A stretch of DNA of 36,322 bases from Bdellovibrionales bacterium GWB1_55_8. Its GTDB lineage: Bacteria > Bdellovibrionota > UBA1018. The translations under genes and the position numbers were made by a program. This document shows, piece after piece, positions 1 through 8,397 of this stretch; positions within the stretch are counted from its first letter, which is position 1, and each line of letters begins with the position of its first letter. The stretch covers positions 4,221 to 40,542 of the forward strand of contig MEPR01000002.1 of the NCBI GenBank assembly GCA_001769835.1. Reading direction: 5' to 3'. The notes below the pieces were generated by a model. The model was not told the DNA's origin and searched no databases. It saw only the letters and a program-made list of their open reading frames with translations.

Positions 1-50
1 GGTCTTCTTTCTGCTTTCCCCGGACCCGCTCCTTTGCTAAGCACCAAAGA

Positions 51-419
51 ATGCTGCTACTTACTGAAGAAAATTACAAAAAGGGCTTTCTCATGGATGA
101 CGAAGTGATCGGCGGAGTCGCCGAGCACCCCGAGCAGCCTGGGAAGTTCGTGGCGTTTGTCCTGCAAAACGCCACCGGGGAATACCTGGGGTATCACCTG
201 TTTGATACAGTCCAGGAAGCCCTCGACATCATTAACCGCCTGGAACGCGCCTGGATCTTTGAACCCCTGAGCAACTGCTCGGGAGGCTGCCATTCTCATG
301 ACCACGGAGAGGGCGAAGAACACGGCCATGGTCATGGGAATGAACCCGGCCATGATCACGGTAGTGGCGGTTGCGGTGGTTGCGGCGGCCATGGCGGCTG
401 CGGCGGCGACGAGCACTGA
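51..419 (+). CDS. Small protein with His/Cys/Gly-rich tail
   Basis: I do not recognise the family. The 122-residue product has two parts. Residues 1-74 look like an ordinary small alpha/beta fold. The last 47 residues or so are almost all Gly, His, Cys, Asp and Glu, with ten His and five Cys in short repeats such as HGHGHG and GGCGGCGGHGGCGG. Tails like this occur on metallochaperones (HypB, SlyD, CobW-type proteins), so binding of nickel, zinc or copper is a reasonable inference, but the first part matches none of those that I can see. It is probably cytoplasmic, since there is no signal peptide. The start is uncertain: ATG at 51 has no clear ribosome site, and the ATG at 93 (MDDEVIGG) follows a weak AAGGGC. 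The gene converges on the next one, with 7 nt between the stops and no terminator hairpin visible. Confidence 0.75.
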   Translation: MLLLTEENYKKGFLMDDEVIGGVAEHPEQPGKFVAFVLQNATGEYLGYHLFDTVQEALDIINRLERAWIFEPLSNCSGGCHSHDHGEGEEHGHGHGNEPGHDHGSGGCGGCGGHGGCGGDEH

Positions 420-426
420 GCTTGAG

Positions 427-1149
427 CTATTCGGAGCGCTCCCGATTGGAGCGATCCAGGGCCAGAAGTTCTGCGCAATCCAGATATCTGGCCAACGTCT
501 GATGCAGCTGGCTGCCTGACAGATAAAACATAATCAGGAACAGCGCCAAAACGACGAATTGGGACAAGTCCGTTGAGGAGCTTTCAACCCATCCCATCGG
601 GCTCCGAACCCAGGTCACACGGGCTTCTGTGCCTGTCAGGAGATCAATCCCCTGAAGCAGCAGAAAAAGAACCGCCCCTGCCAATACCGTCAGATAGGCA
701 TTCCGCTCGCGTAGCCGCCGAAGATCCGTCCTGAAGTTCTGAGCCATCCAGTTCCAGTCCGCGGGCTCCGAGGAAACAGATCGGCTCATGGCCAGAGTCA
801 CTGACTCCCTCCACTCGGCCTGCTTGAACGACTCGTCAAGCATGGTCACCACTCCCCCGCGGCTGAATGCGCGAGGAATCTGAACCAGAACTTCGGAGCT
901 GAGCACATACACCGAGTAAACGATCGGAAACAGCAGAAGCGTCCAATCCATGTAAGCGCGCGCTGAAATCGGCAGAACACGAAGAGCCGTGAGCAGATAA
1001 AGCCCCGTAACCGCGATGGCCGGAAAGATGAAGCACCAGAGGAAAACATTCAGCATCCGCCGATTCGCCTTGTGGCGATCGCGTTTCACTTCGCCGCTGA
1101 TGAAATCGGTAAAAGCCCGATAAAGCTCGAGATGAGTCCGGCTGCGCAT
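427..1149 (-). CDS. Four-helix integral membrane protein, unknown function
   Basis: The 240-residue product has about four hydrophobic segments: near residues 34-56, 68-88, 152-170 and 197-212. A basic N-terminus (RDRHKANRR) precedes the first, and a soluble loop of about 60 residues (about 90-150) with a charged RTDLRRLRER stretch lies between the second and third. The polar termini suggest an inner-membrane protein with both ends in the cytoplasm. No catalytic motif or family is recognisable. It lies 18 nt downstream of ymdB on the same strand, so it probably ends a zapA-ymdB-membrane protein operon. The ATG has only a weak upstream purine run (GAAG). Confidence 0.75.
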   Translation of the reverse strand: MRSRTHLELYRAFTDFISGEVKRDRHKANRRMLNVFLWCFIFPAIAVTGLYLLTALRVLPISARAYMDWTLLLFPIVYSVYVLSSEVLVQIPRAFSRGGVVTMLDESFKQAEWRESVTLAMSRSVSSEPADWNWMAQNFRTDLRRLRERNAYLTVLAGAVLFLLLQGIDLLTGTEARVTWVRSPMGWVESSSTDLSQFVVLALFLIMFYLSGSQLHQTLARYLDCAELLALDRSNRERSE

Positions 1150-1167
1150 GACTTCAGTGTAACGCGA

Positions 1168-1980
1168 TCAGCCCGGGGCCGCTAGGGGATCCCTCAAGCG
1201 CAGAATGGAGCGCGCACGACCGGTTGATTCATCGATGTCGACGATCACGGCACCATAGCCACCCGGACCCTCCGCCGGTTCGTAACGGATGGGCCGTTTT
1301 GTGAGAAACTTCTGGATGGAGATCTCTTTTTTGACCCCGATCACGGAGTCAAAACACCCGCACATCCCCACATCCGTTATGGCAGCGGTACCCCCCGGCA
1401 GAATCCTCTCGTCCGCGGTCTGCACATGAGAATGGGTTCCCACCACGGCACTGGCTTTGCCGTCCATGTAATGGGCAAAGGCTTGTTTTTCCGAGCTAGC
1501 CTCTCCGTGGAAATCGATCAGGATGCATTGAATCCCGAGGTCATCGAGCCGGTTCACTTCCGCTTCGGCGACGCGAAAAGGACAGTCCAGGGCATCCATG
1601 AAAACCCGGCCCATCACCTGAATGACCGCCAGGCGCAGTCCTGGCCGCCGCCGCGATTCCACGACCGTTGACCCGCGACCCGGTGCTCGGAAACCGGGCG
1701 AATCCGGATAATTTGCAGGGCGGAGCACCCGGGTGCTGGTGCCCATGTAAGGAATGATCTGACGCTGATCCCAAGCGTGATTGCCCGTCGTGATCACGTC
1801 GACGCCGTTGTCCAGGAGCTCCTGCGCCATATCCGGCAGAATGCCGTTTCCATGCGCACAGTTTTCGCCATTCACGACGACGAAGTCGACCTGATGCTCG
1901 GGGATCAGCCGACTCATTCCCACCTTCAAAGCTTCTCGACCGGGTCTCGCGAAAACGTCCCCGAAAAACAAAACCTTCAC
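1168..1980 (-). CDS. ymdB: YmdB-type metallophosphoesterase (TIGR00282 family)
   Basis: This 270-residue cytoplasmic protein belongs to the YmdB/TIGR00282 branch of the calcineurin-like phosphoesterases. Members are dimetal phosphodiesterases reported to act on 2',3'-cyclic nucleotides. The metal-ligand motifs appear in order: FFGDVFARPGR at residues 5-15, NGEN at 37-40, GNHAWDQ near 66-72, DFHGEASSEK near 156-165, and GTHSHVQTADERILPGGTA near 181-199, followed by TDVGMCG. Length matches the family (about 260-270). The start is GTG, overlapping the zapA stop (GTGA), with GAGGGA upstream, so translation is probably coupled to zapA. The natural substrate in this organism cannot be read from the sequence. 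Confidence 0.92.
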   Translation of the reverse strand: MKVLFFGDVFARPGREALKVGMSRLIPEHQVDFVVVNGENCAHGNGILPDMAQELLDNGVDVITTGNHAWDQRQIIPYMGTSTRVLRPANYPDSPGFRAPGRGSTVVESRRRPGLRLAVIQVMGRVFMDALDCPFRVAEAEVNRLDDLGIQCILIDFHGEASSEKQAFAHYMDGKASAVVGTHSHVQTADERILPGGTAAITDVGMCGCFDSVIGVKKEISIQKFLTKRPIRYEPAEGPGGYGAVIVDIDESTGRARSILRLRDPLAAPG

Positions 1981-2303
1981 TTGAGGCAGTCCCTCACAAG
2001 TTCCTTGAGACGAGCTGTTTTGTCATTCACGTCCCGTTTGTAGGCGGCTGTCTTCCGTTTGGCTTTCGAATATTCCTGCGCGAGATCGAGCAGTGCCAGC
2101 AAAGCGATCTGATGAGCGGCAGCACCTTTCGCGCGCATTTCCGCGTTCTTAAGAAGAACCGATACCAAACCAACAACCTCGGAAACCAGTTCGGGATCTT
2201 TTTCTGACGTACGAATTGGGATCTTCTGCCCCAGAAGGCGAATTTCCATCGACTGAGTCGGCGATTCTTTGGGTTTTGCTGCTGGCAATTGCGTCTCAGA
2301 CAT
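1977..2303 (-). CDS. zapA: Cell division protein ZapA
   Basis: This 108-residue protein matches ZapA, the small cytoplasmic protein that binds FtsZ and bundles its protofilaments at the division ring. The N-terminal globular domain starts at MEIRLLGQKIPIRTSEKD (about residues 19-36), the usual beta strand of ZapA proteins. A long helix follows from about residue 60 to the end (HQIALLALLDLAQEYSKAK), the dimerising coiled coil. The first 18 residues (MSETQLPAAKPKESPTQS) are a polar extension. The ATG has GAGGGAA upstream. The gene overlaps ymdB by 4 nt and is divergent from a coiled-coil gene. Confidence 0.88.
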   Translation of the reverse strand: MSETQLPAAKPKESPTQSMEIRLLGQKIPIRTSEKDPELVSEVVGLVSVLLKNAEMRAKGAAAHQIALLALLDLAQEYSKAKRKTAAYKRDVNDKTARLKELVRDCLK

Positions 2304-2335
2304 TACATTCCCTCAACCGAACCAACGGTGTCAAA

Positions 2336-2364
2336 AAACTAACAGTTTTTGCGATTCCTTTCAA
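2336..2364 (-). promoter_or_regulatory. Candidate sigma70-type promoter of zapA
   Basis: On the minus strand, TTGAAA (2359-2364) is followed after 17 nt by TAGTTT (2336-2341), placed about 30-60 nt upstream of the zapA ATG. The -35 fits well; the -10 matches at the three most conserved positions. A small AT-rich inverted repeat (AAAAACT/AGTTTTT, 2334-2350) overlaps the -10. Read by eye only. Confidence 0.4.
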
Positions 2365-2448
2365 TCAGTGATCTGCACCCAGGGGCGGCGACTGTGATTT
2401 GCTTCCGCCAAAAGCTCCGGGCATACTATTGGGAGGAAGGGCAAAGGA

Positions 2449-2889
2449 ATGCCTCCAGGTTCTCTTTCTAAAATCACGGGCGATGAAATGCGCCTCCAGA
2501 GTTATCGTGAGCAGCTTCAGAGGCGCAACGACGTGGATGTTCGCGACCTCAAAGAACGCCATGAGGACGAAGTGGAGCGCCTCATTGAGTCTCAGACGCA
2601 ACAGCTCGATGCATTGCGGCGTGACTATGATGTCCGCATTTCCAACGAAGCCGAAGCTCTTGAGCAGCGGCTTCGTGAGGTTCGTGAAAAGAACGACGAG
2701 CAGATCGCTGATGAAAAAGCGCAATCTGAGCAGACCGTGGAACAAGTCCGGGCTGCCAACCGTCAGCGTGTTCAAGAGTTCCGCAAAAATTCGGATGCAC
2801 AGATAGAGGCACTCCGAGAACAGCTTCGGGCCTCCACGGAAGCACTCCATGGACAGGCCAGGAAGTCAGCCAAGGAAGGAAAGGCCTGA
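2449..2889 (+). CDS. Coiled-coil protein, unknown function
   Basis: The 146-residue product is nearly all charged and helical from residue 15 to 135, rich in Glu, Arg, Gln and Asp with heptad-like spacing (for example QQLDALRRDYDVR and QSEQTVEQVRAANRQRVQE). It should form a long coiled coil. There is no signal peptide or membrane segment, so it is probably cytoplasmic. I do not recognise the family. The reading frame and start are supported by GGGAGGAAGG at 2431-2440, 8 nt before the ATG; the long open frames in other phases here lack such a site. Two bases separate its stop from the following small gene, so the two are very likely co-transcribed and may work together. Confidence 0.75.
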   Translation: MPPGSLSKITGDEMRLQSYREQLQRRNDVDVRDLKERHEDEVERLIESQTQQLDALRRDYDVRISNEAEALEQRLREVREKNDEQIADEKAQSEQTVEQVRAANRQRVQEFRKNSDAQIEALREQLRASTEALHGQARKSAKEGKA

Positions 2890-2891
2890 TT

Positions 2892-3101
2892 ATGGCAAGC
2901 AGTAAGGATCGGAATCCCGGCGCCTCAATCAATAACGAAAAGGGCTCCTCTGAAGAGCAGATCGCCATCAACGGCTTCAATCAGGTGCTGGAGATGCTCC
3001 GAATCGCGGATCCTGCATTTCGTGAGTCACTGCTCCGCAGACTGGCTCAAAGAGACGCGGCGTTGGCCCGCTCCCTTCGCGAAGACCTGAAACAGCTCTA
3101 A
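2892..3101 (+). CDS. 69-residue protein with FliG-like helical pattern
   Basis: The small protein has a polar, disordered-looking N-terminus (residues 1-24) and then a helical part, NGFNQVLEMLRIADPAFRES followed by LLRRLAQRDAALARSLREDL. The spacing of hydrophobic residues and the DP/D...LA..LR pattern recall the repeated helical motif of FliG middle and C-terminal domains (L..L...DPELA..IR). That is a resemblance seen by eye; the protein is far too short to be FliG. It follows the coiled-coil gene after 2 nt. Its TAA overlaps the end of the convergent ppx/gppA-like gene by 4 nt, so there is no room for a terminator. Confidence 0.65.
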   Translation: MASSKDRNPGASINNEKGSSEEQIAINGFNQVLEMLRIADPAFRESLLRRLAQRDAALARSLREDLKQL

Positions 3102-4012
3102 ATTTTCAAAGCTCCGTAGCGTAACCCGCGCGTACTGATGCGACAGTGCGCGAAATCCAGGACTTCCATCGTCCGCCACAGGATCATTGCACCCGCGAGG
3201 ATCACGTCGGCCCTTCCCGGCTCCATACCCGGAAGTTCAAGACGCTCTTTGACCGTTCGCCATTTCAATTCCTCGACGATCCGGTGAATATCACCTCGGC
3301 TCAAAGCTGCAGTGTCGATCCGGCTGGCATCAAATTGTTCAAGGCCGAGATGCTCCGCTGCAATTGCCGTAGCAGTGCCGGCCACAGCGACAAGGTCCGC
3401 ATGGGCGCCAAGCGCTTCACGCCAGCTCCGGAGTTTCTCCAACTGTGCGTCAATCGCCGCCTGGCAATTCCAGAACTGTTCGTCCGTGACCGGGTCGGAC
3501 TGAAGATAGCGCTCAGTAAAACGTACCGAGCCCATATCAAGGCTCTGGCCTCCCCGGCTGGATATCAGCTCCGTACTGCCTCCGCCGATATCCACCACCA
3601 CCGATCGCGCAGGATCCATTCCAGGAAGAAGCCCGCCTGAAAACGTGACTCGCGCTTCCTCGTCACCGGATATGACCCGGAACCGAAAGCCGGTTTCTCG
3701 AACAACGGTTTCGAAAAAATCTGAACCGTTCGCAGCATCGCGCGCCTGACTCGTGGCGAGGCAAACTGCGGTCGACGGATCGCCTCCGAGTTCCGTGAGG
3801 CGTGAGGCGTACTTTCTGAGGCAGGCAAGCGTTCGTTCCATGGCATCCGGAGCGAGCGAGCGATTTTTATCAACGCCCTGTCCGAGTCGCACCACGGTCG
3901 ACACATCGGCTAGGACTCGATCCGGTTCCGTACGGCCCGGCTCCCACTCAGCCACCAGAAGAAGGCAGGTGTTCGTGCCCAGGTCTATCGATGCCCGGAC
4001 GGAGGTATTCAT
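3098..4012 (-). CDS. Ppx/GppA-family phosphatase, short form
   Basis: This 304-residue cytoplasmic protein is an ASKHA-fold Ppx/GppA phosphatase, the family of exopolyphosphatases and pppGpp phosphohydrolases. Diagnostic motifs are visible: phosphate-1 loop IDLGTNTCLLLVAE at residues 9-22, ATSQARDAANG near 87-97, phosphate-2 loop VVVDIGGGSTELI near 138-150, and VAVAGTATAIAAEHLGL in the C-terminal half. It has only the two ASKHA domains and lacks the C-terminal HD-like extension of long E. coli Ppx and GppA. Whether it prefers polyphosphate or pppGpp cannot be decided from sequence. The gene overlaps the upstream lipoprotein gene by 4 nt and is the last gene of the long leftward run from glmU. 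Confidence 0.88.
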   Translation of the reverse strand: MNTSVRASIDLGTNTCLLLVAEWEPGRTEPDRVLADVSTVVRLGQGVDKNRSLAPDAMERTLACLRKYASRLTELGGDPSTAVCLATSQARDAANGSDFFETVVRETGFRFRVISGDEEARVTFSGGLLPGMDPARSVVVDIGGGSTELISSRGGQSLDMGSVRFTERYLQSDPVTDEQFWNCQAAIDAQLEKLRSWREALGAHADLVAVAGTATAIAAEHLGLEQFDASRIDTAALSRGDIHRIVEELKWRTVKERLELPGMEPGRADVILAGAMILWRTMEVLDFAHCRISTRGLRYGALKI

Positions 4013-4425
4013 TCCGAGGCGCCTTTCTTTTCGAAGATACTTAATTTGACCTTCAGCTTGTAGTTCTCCTTGTCGAGATTCTCAGCCTTTTCTTTCCAGT
4101 ACTTTGATTCCTGCTCGAGCTCGGCAATTCGTTTGGACCGTTCGTGCGCCAGAGAGTAGTAACCTTCGGAGAAATTCTCGGTTTCGGGGTTAAACATGCC
4201 GACACGGGCTTCCCCGTCGATCAGCCCCTTGACGCGATACATGCCGTCCTCGGCTTTTTCCGCCTCAATCACCTGAACGTCGTGGCTTTTTCCAGGATAG
4301 GCTTTGTCCTGCCAGTACCGCGCCGCCGACTCCTTGGCCTGATTTTTCACCTTTTCCCCTGCACAGCCAGCAAAAAGTCCCATCGATACAAAGGCCATAA
4401 GCATTAAAGTCCAACGCGATTTCAT
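4009..4425 (-). CDS. Small lipoprotein with C-terminal coiled coil
   Basis: The 138-residue product begins with a lipoprotein signal: basic MKSRW, a hydrophobic stretch, then LFAGC with the acylated Cys at residue 20. The mature part has a region of about 70 residues of mixed structure (DVQVIEAEKAEDGMYRVKG) and ends in a charged coiled coil from about residue 93 (HERSKRIAELEQESKYWKEK). It should sit in the periplasm, anchored to the inner or outer membrane; no Asp is present at position +2. The family is not recognised. A strong TAAGGAGA lies upstream of the ATG. It sits 35 nt after asmA and overlaps the ppx/gppA-like gene, so it belongs to the same transcription unit. Confidence 0.78.
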   Translation of the reverse strand: MKSRWTLMLMAFVSMGLFAGCAGEKVKNQAKESAARYWQDKAYPGKSHDVQVIEAEKAEDGMYRVKGLIDGEARVGMFNPETENFSEGYYSLAHERSKRIAELEQESKYWKEKAENLDKENYKLKVKLSIFEKKGASE

Positions 4426-4460
4426 GAGTCATTCTCCTTATTCACTTCATTCGTTAGCTT

Positions 4461-6908
4461 CTATCTGAACAGCTTCTTCCGGATCTCGTCCAATCCTTTT
4501 TGTACCGCAGGCGGAGCTTTATCGAGCAAGGGAGCAGCCTTTTTCAGGAGTTCCTGTTTCGCCCGTCCTTCCGTGGCCGCTGCCAGGTTCGCCAACGCCA
4601 CTTTCGCAAGATGCTCCGGCACCTGCGTGTAGGAATAACAGGGGGCCGAAACCGAGCAGCCGACATGAACGGGAATCCGAAGCGGCTTGCCTTTTTCCGT
4701 GAGGACGCGTTCCACCTGGACACCTGCCACCGTGACTGAAACATCTGCCGCACGAGTCAGGTTGTAAGTATCAATCAGGGTCCAGTCCGCCGAGATCGAT
4801 CGATCGAGCATTCCGATAATCGTGCTACCGTTCAGGTCAATGCCCTTCTTTGGCGCAGCCTTGGCCACAAAGTTTGGAGCGGAAAATTTGCCGTCAGCGA
4901 TCATCATGTCCGAGGAAATCAGCTCATAACGTGATTCACGGTTTGGAAGAGACTGGATCGTCTTGCCTTTCAATTGAGGCACCTTTTCAGACACTCTTTG
5001 GATCGCCTGGTTCAAGGCCTCGGAAATCATCTTAGCAACGTCGATCGTCGCGAAGGCCGCGCCCTCGACGCTCATTTTTCCCCGGGCGTTCAAATTCTGC
5101 ATCGCCGGCTCGGGATTGAAACTCGCACCCTGCCCGCTCATCTGGAAGTCGGCTTTTCCAATGATCGTGTTTTTAAACAGCTGAAGCTGCGAGGCAACAG
5201 CGTCCGCAAGATCCAGCTTAGACACCTGCGACGAGAAGCGATAAGTCGGCACTTTCTTTCCAAGGTCCGCCGCGGCGTCACCCGTGACAGAACCTTTCCA
5301 GAGCTTCATCGAAAAGCGACTCAACGCCAGATTGAGTTGGTTCAGGGTAAGCGCGCCGGCGATTTCCGTCATTCTGACGTCATAAACCTTCACGGATTTC
5401 AGATTGACCTGAGCCTTGGCGCCGAAAACGCGCGCGATGGGCATCTCGTGAAGCGGAGCCAGGAGTGCGTCATAATCTGCAGCGGAATCAGCAGCAGGTC
5501 CTGATTTTCCTGATGAAGCGGGAGGTTTTCCTGCAGTCTCTTTCGCCACTGGTTTTGCCTGAGTGCTGCCCGCCTCGCTCTTCAACGGAGGCAACTCGAT
5601 GAGCTGATCAAGATCCATACCCGAAGAGCTGAACACCAGGTCCGCTTGCGGGCGTGTGAAGGACACGAGCTTTCCGCGAATCTCCACGTCATTTCCAGGC
5701 GCTTTCATTGAGAGGAGTATCTGCTCGAGCCGATCCGTGAGGATTCGTATCTGCCCCTTGAATACGGGGCGCGTCTTCAGCCTGGGAGTTTTCGCGGAAA
5801 CGTCGACAATTTCAATCTTCCCTTCGTAGGAAAGCTGATTCACCGGACCGCTTGCCTTTCCCTGAAGCTGAATCCTTCCAGAAGGATCATACTCGCGCAG
5901 GAGCGGAACCAATTCCTGCCAGGGCTTCAGTTCAATCGCATTGGACGAGAGTTCAAAACGGGCCGACGGCGCCCCTCCTTCGCTCAGCATCCCGGAAATG
6001 ACTCCCGAAGAGGTCAGCTCGGCATTGTGGAACTTCGCGTTGAAGCGTTCAAAGCGGATGTCCTTTTCAGAAGCAGCCACCGAGATATCAACCTGTGCCG
6101 GTATTCCCGCGTTCTTGGTGAAAAGTCCCGGAGCCAGGATTTCAAGACCGTCCGCATCCAGCTTCAGCGCAGCCGCCAGTTTCTCCAGGCGCCCTTCCGT
6201 AACGTGCGGATTGGCCGCGCCCGTGAGACGAACGGGGCCTTTCACCGAAATTTTCTCGCCCATCCGGGTGTCCAGATTCGCCCAAATCTCCAGCTGGGTT
6301 GATCGTGACAGGGAAACATCCCTGAGCACCACATTCAGATCGGATAACTCGGTGTTCAATCCTGTTTCATGATCAGTGTAAGTCATCTTCGCCTGCAAAA
6401 GCTCAAGCCCCAGCCGCGCGCGCGCAGCTATGGCGGGCAAGGTGATCTCCGATTTCGGTTCCGTCTCAGCCTGAACGCCGGGCGACGCACCGGGCGCAGG
6501 CACCGGCTTCGGACCGCTTTCCTTCACGACGGCAAATGCGTTCAACCTGCCTGCCTTGTCTTTAATCAGATTCACCTCTGGGGCGCGCATCTTGAGCGTC
6601 ACCACCGGCGCCCCCTTCAGGACCGAGGAAAACGGCACATGAAAGAATGCTTCCTGCACACCGATGAGAGGTCGCCCTTTCGTATCGAGGAGTTTCAACC
6701 CCGCAACATCCACGCGCACCTGACCCCAGAGCGAAAGCGACAGTCTGCCAAGTTCCAATTTGCCGTTCAGGCGCTCATTGGCGACTTCCACGATTTTTGG
6801 CCGGTATTTGTCCACATCGACGACAAGCGGAATGACGATCGCCAGGATCAGAAAGACGAGGAAAATGCTTGCCAGCATGATACCAGCCCACTTCGCGAAC
6901 TTCTTCAC
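4461..6908 (-). CDS. AsmA-family envelope protein
   Basis: This 815-residue protein has the layout of the AsmA family. A single N-terminal membrane anchor (residues 8-30) is followed by VDVDKYRPKIVEVANERLNG, the family's signature region, then a very long beta-rich periplasmic part. An Ala/Pro/Lys-rich low-complexity linker lies near residues 445-475. The C-terminal third carries the AsmA C-terminal features (LNARGKMSVEGAAFATIDVA). AsmA-like proteins are thought to be bridge-like lipid carriers affecting outer-membrane assembly. Translation starts at GTG, with GGGGGA 8 nt upstream inside the end of gatB; one base separates gatB and this gene, so coupling is likely. Placing an envelope gene behind gatB is unusual but may simply reflect the compact operon. 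Confidence 0.85.
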   Translation of the reverse strand: MKKFAKWAGIMLASIFLVFLILAIVIPLVVDVDKYRPKIVEVANERLNGKLELGRLSLSLWGQVRVDVAGLKLLDTKGRPLIGVQEAFFHVPFSSVLKGAPVVTLKMRAPEVNLIKDKAGRLNAFAVVKESGPKPVPAPGASPGVQAETEPKSEITLPAIAARARLGLELLQAKMTYTDHETGLNTELSDLNVVLRDVSLSRSTQLEIWANLDTRMGEKISVKGPVRLTGAANPHVTEGRLEKLAAALKLDADGLEILAPGLFTKNAGIPAQVDISVAASEKDIRFERFNAKFHNAELTSSGVISGMLSEGGAPSARFELSSNAIELKPWQELVPLLREYDPSGRIQLQGKASGPVNQLSYEGKIEIVDVSAKTPRLKTRPVFKGQIRILTDRLEQILLSMKAPGNDVEIRGKLVSFTRPQADLVFSSSGMDLDQLIELPPLKSEAGSTQAKPVAKETAGKPPASSGKSGPAADSAADYDALLAPLHEMPIARVFGAKAQVNLKSVKVYDVRMTEIAGALTLNQLNLALSRFSMKLWKGSVTGDAAADLGKKVPTYRFSSQVSKLDLADAVASQLQLFKNTIIGKADFQMSGQGASFNPEPAMQNLNARGKMSVEGAAFATIDVAKMISEALNQAIQRVSEKVPQLKGKTIQSLPNRESRYELISSDMMIADGKFSAPNFVAKAAPKKGIDLNGSTIIGMLDRSISADWTLIDTYNLTRAADVSVTVAGVQVERVLTEKGKPLRIPVHVGCSVSAPCYSYTQVPEHLAKVALANLAAATEGRAKQELLKKAAPLLDKAPPAVQKGLDEIRKKLFR

Positions 6909-6909
6909 G

Positions 6910-8397
6910 TCAGGAATCCCCCATCTGTTTTAACTTCTTTGCAACCAGCTCCTGAAGCAAGGCAGGGTTTGCCTTGCCTCCCGTGGCTTTCATCACCTGT
7001 CCGACAAAAAAACCGAGAAGCTTTTCTTTTCCGGCGCGGAATTCCGCGGCCTGACCGGGAAAAGCGGCGATCACTTTTTCGACCGCAGGCTCAAGCTCAC
7101 CGAGATCACTCACCTGCTTGAGTCCGAGGCGCGCCACCACAGCGGGAATCGACTCTCCCGTGCTCCAGGCCTCGGAAAGCGCCTGCTTCGCGCCCGTACT
7201 GGAAACGGCTCCCTCGAGCGTCACGCGGACGAGGTCGGCCAGATGAACCACCGTGAGCCGTGAGTTCCGTATTTCAACCCCGCTTTCATTCAACAGACGG
7301 CCGACCTCTCCCGTCAGCCAGTTGGCGAGGGCCTTTGCGCCCTTCGCGCGGTCAATACCGGTTTCAGAGAGCGCCTGAAGCGCCTCCTCGAAGAAAAGCG
7401 CCAAATCACGCGTTGACGTCAGGGCTGCGGCATCTTCCGCTGAAAGCCCGAGCTCCGTCATGAACCGGCGTTTGACGGCATCCGGCAGCTCGGGAAGCTC
7501 CGAGCGCAAGCGATTCACGCGTGCTTCGGTGACCCGGACGGGGATGAGGTCTGGATCCGGAAAATAGCGGTAATCCTCCGCCTCTTCCTTCGAACGCATG
7601 GAAATCGTGACGTTCTTGTTGGAATCAAAGGTGCGGGTTTCCTGAACGATCTTTCCCCCTCCCTCAATGACGCCGATCTGCCGCTGAATTTCATAATCAA
7701 TGGCTTTTTCCACAAAGCGGAACGAGTTCACGTTCTTGATTTCGACCCGCGTGCCGAATTCCTTCTGGCCGGCCGGTCTCACACTCACGTTGGCATCACA
7801 ACGGAAGTTGCCTTCCTGCATGTTGCCGTCAGAAATACCCAGATAAGTGACCACCGCATGCAACGAACGAAGGTACGCGCCGGCCTCGGCTGCGCTTGAA
7901 AGTTCCGGCTCGCTCACGATCTCGATCAGTGGCACTCCTGCCCGGTTCAGATTCACCAGTGAATATCCGTGCGCGTGAACGTTCTTTCCCGCGTCTTCTT
8001 CCATGTGAATACGATTGATCCCGATGCGTTTGTCCGGGCTCGTGGGGAGCGCCTGGATTTCGAGCCAGCCCTTTTCACAAATAGGCTCGTCGTATTGCGA
8101 GATCTGATAGCCCTTCGGCAGGTCCGGATAAAAATAATTCTTCCGTGCGAACACACTCTTGCCGCGAATCGAGCAACGGGTCGCGATTCCGGCAAGGATT
8201 GCGTAATCGACCACCTTTTCATTGAGAACCGGCAAGGTTCCAGGGTGCCCCGTGCAAATAGGACAGGTGTTTGCGTTCGGGGGGATTTCCGCCACAGACC
8301 TGCCGGCAGGCGGACGGGCGGGGCAACCACAGAAAATCTTTGAATCAGTCGCGAGCTGCGCGTGGACTTCGAGTCCGATCACCGCTTCAAAGTTCAT
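6910..8397 (-). CDS. gatB: Asp/Glu-tRNA(Asn/Gln) amidotransferase subunit B
   Basis: GatB binds misacylated Glu-tRNA(Gln) or Asp-tRNA(Asn), activates the acid with ATP and completes transamidation with ammonia delivered from GatA. The N-terminus shows the family signature AVIGLEVHAQLATDSKIFCG, the zinc-site cysteines in FCGCP and CPICTGHPGTLPVLN, the catalytic-core stretch YFYPDLPKGYQISQYD, and HMEEDAGK. The C-terminal helical and YqeY-like tail ends near VMKATGGKANPALLQELVAK. At 495 residues it is close to the usual 475-490. ATG is preceded by AAGGAGG and overlaps the gatA stop (ATGA). Confidence 0.97.
   Translation of the reverse strand: MNFEAVIGLEVHAQLATDSKIFCGCPARPPAGRSVAEIPPNANTCPICTGHPGTLPVLNEKVVDYAILAGIATRCSIRGKSVFARKNYFYPDLPKGYQISQYDEPICEKGWLEIQALPTSPDKRIGINRIHMEEDAGKNVHAHGYSLVNLNRAGVPLIEIVSEPELSSAAEAGAYLRSLHAVVTYLGISDGNMQEGNFRCDANVSVRPAGQKEFGTRVEIKNVNSFRFVEKAIDYEIQRQIGVIEGGGKIVQETRTFDSNKNVTISMRSKEEAEDYRYFPDPDLIPVRVTEARVNRLRSELPELPDAVKRRFMTELGLSAEDAAALTSTRDLALFFEEALQALSETGIDRAKGAKALANWLTGEVGRLLNESGVEIRNSRLTVVHLADLVRVTLEGAVSSTGAKQALSEAWSTGESIPAVVARLGLKQVSDLGELEPAVEKVIAAFPGQAAEFRAGKEKLLGFFVGQVMKATGGKANPALLQELVAKKLKQMGDS

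Noticed and set aside
2365-2850. 161-codon open frame on the minus strand
   Set aside because: Antisense to the coiled-coil gene, which has a strong ribosome site and a clear helical composition; the minus-strand frame has no such site.
6369-7121. 250-codon open frame on the plus strand
   Set aside because: It lies antisense to asmA and gatB, whose protein motifs are clear; its Arg/His/Pro-rich composition and lack of a ribosome site mark it as a shadow.
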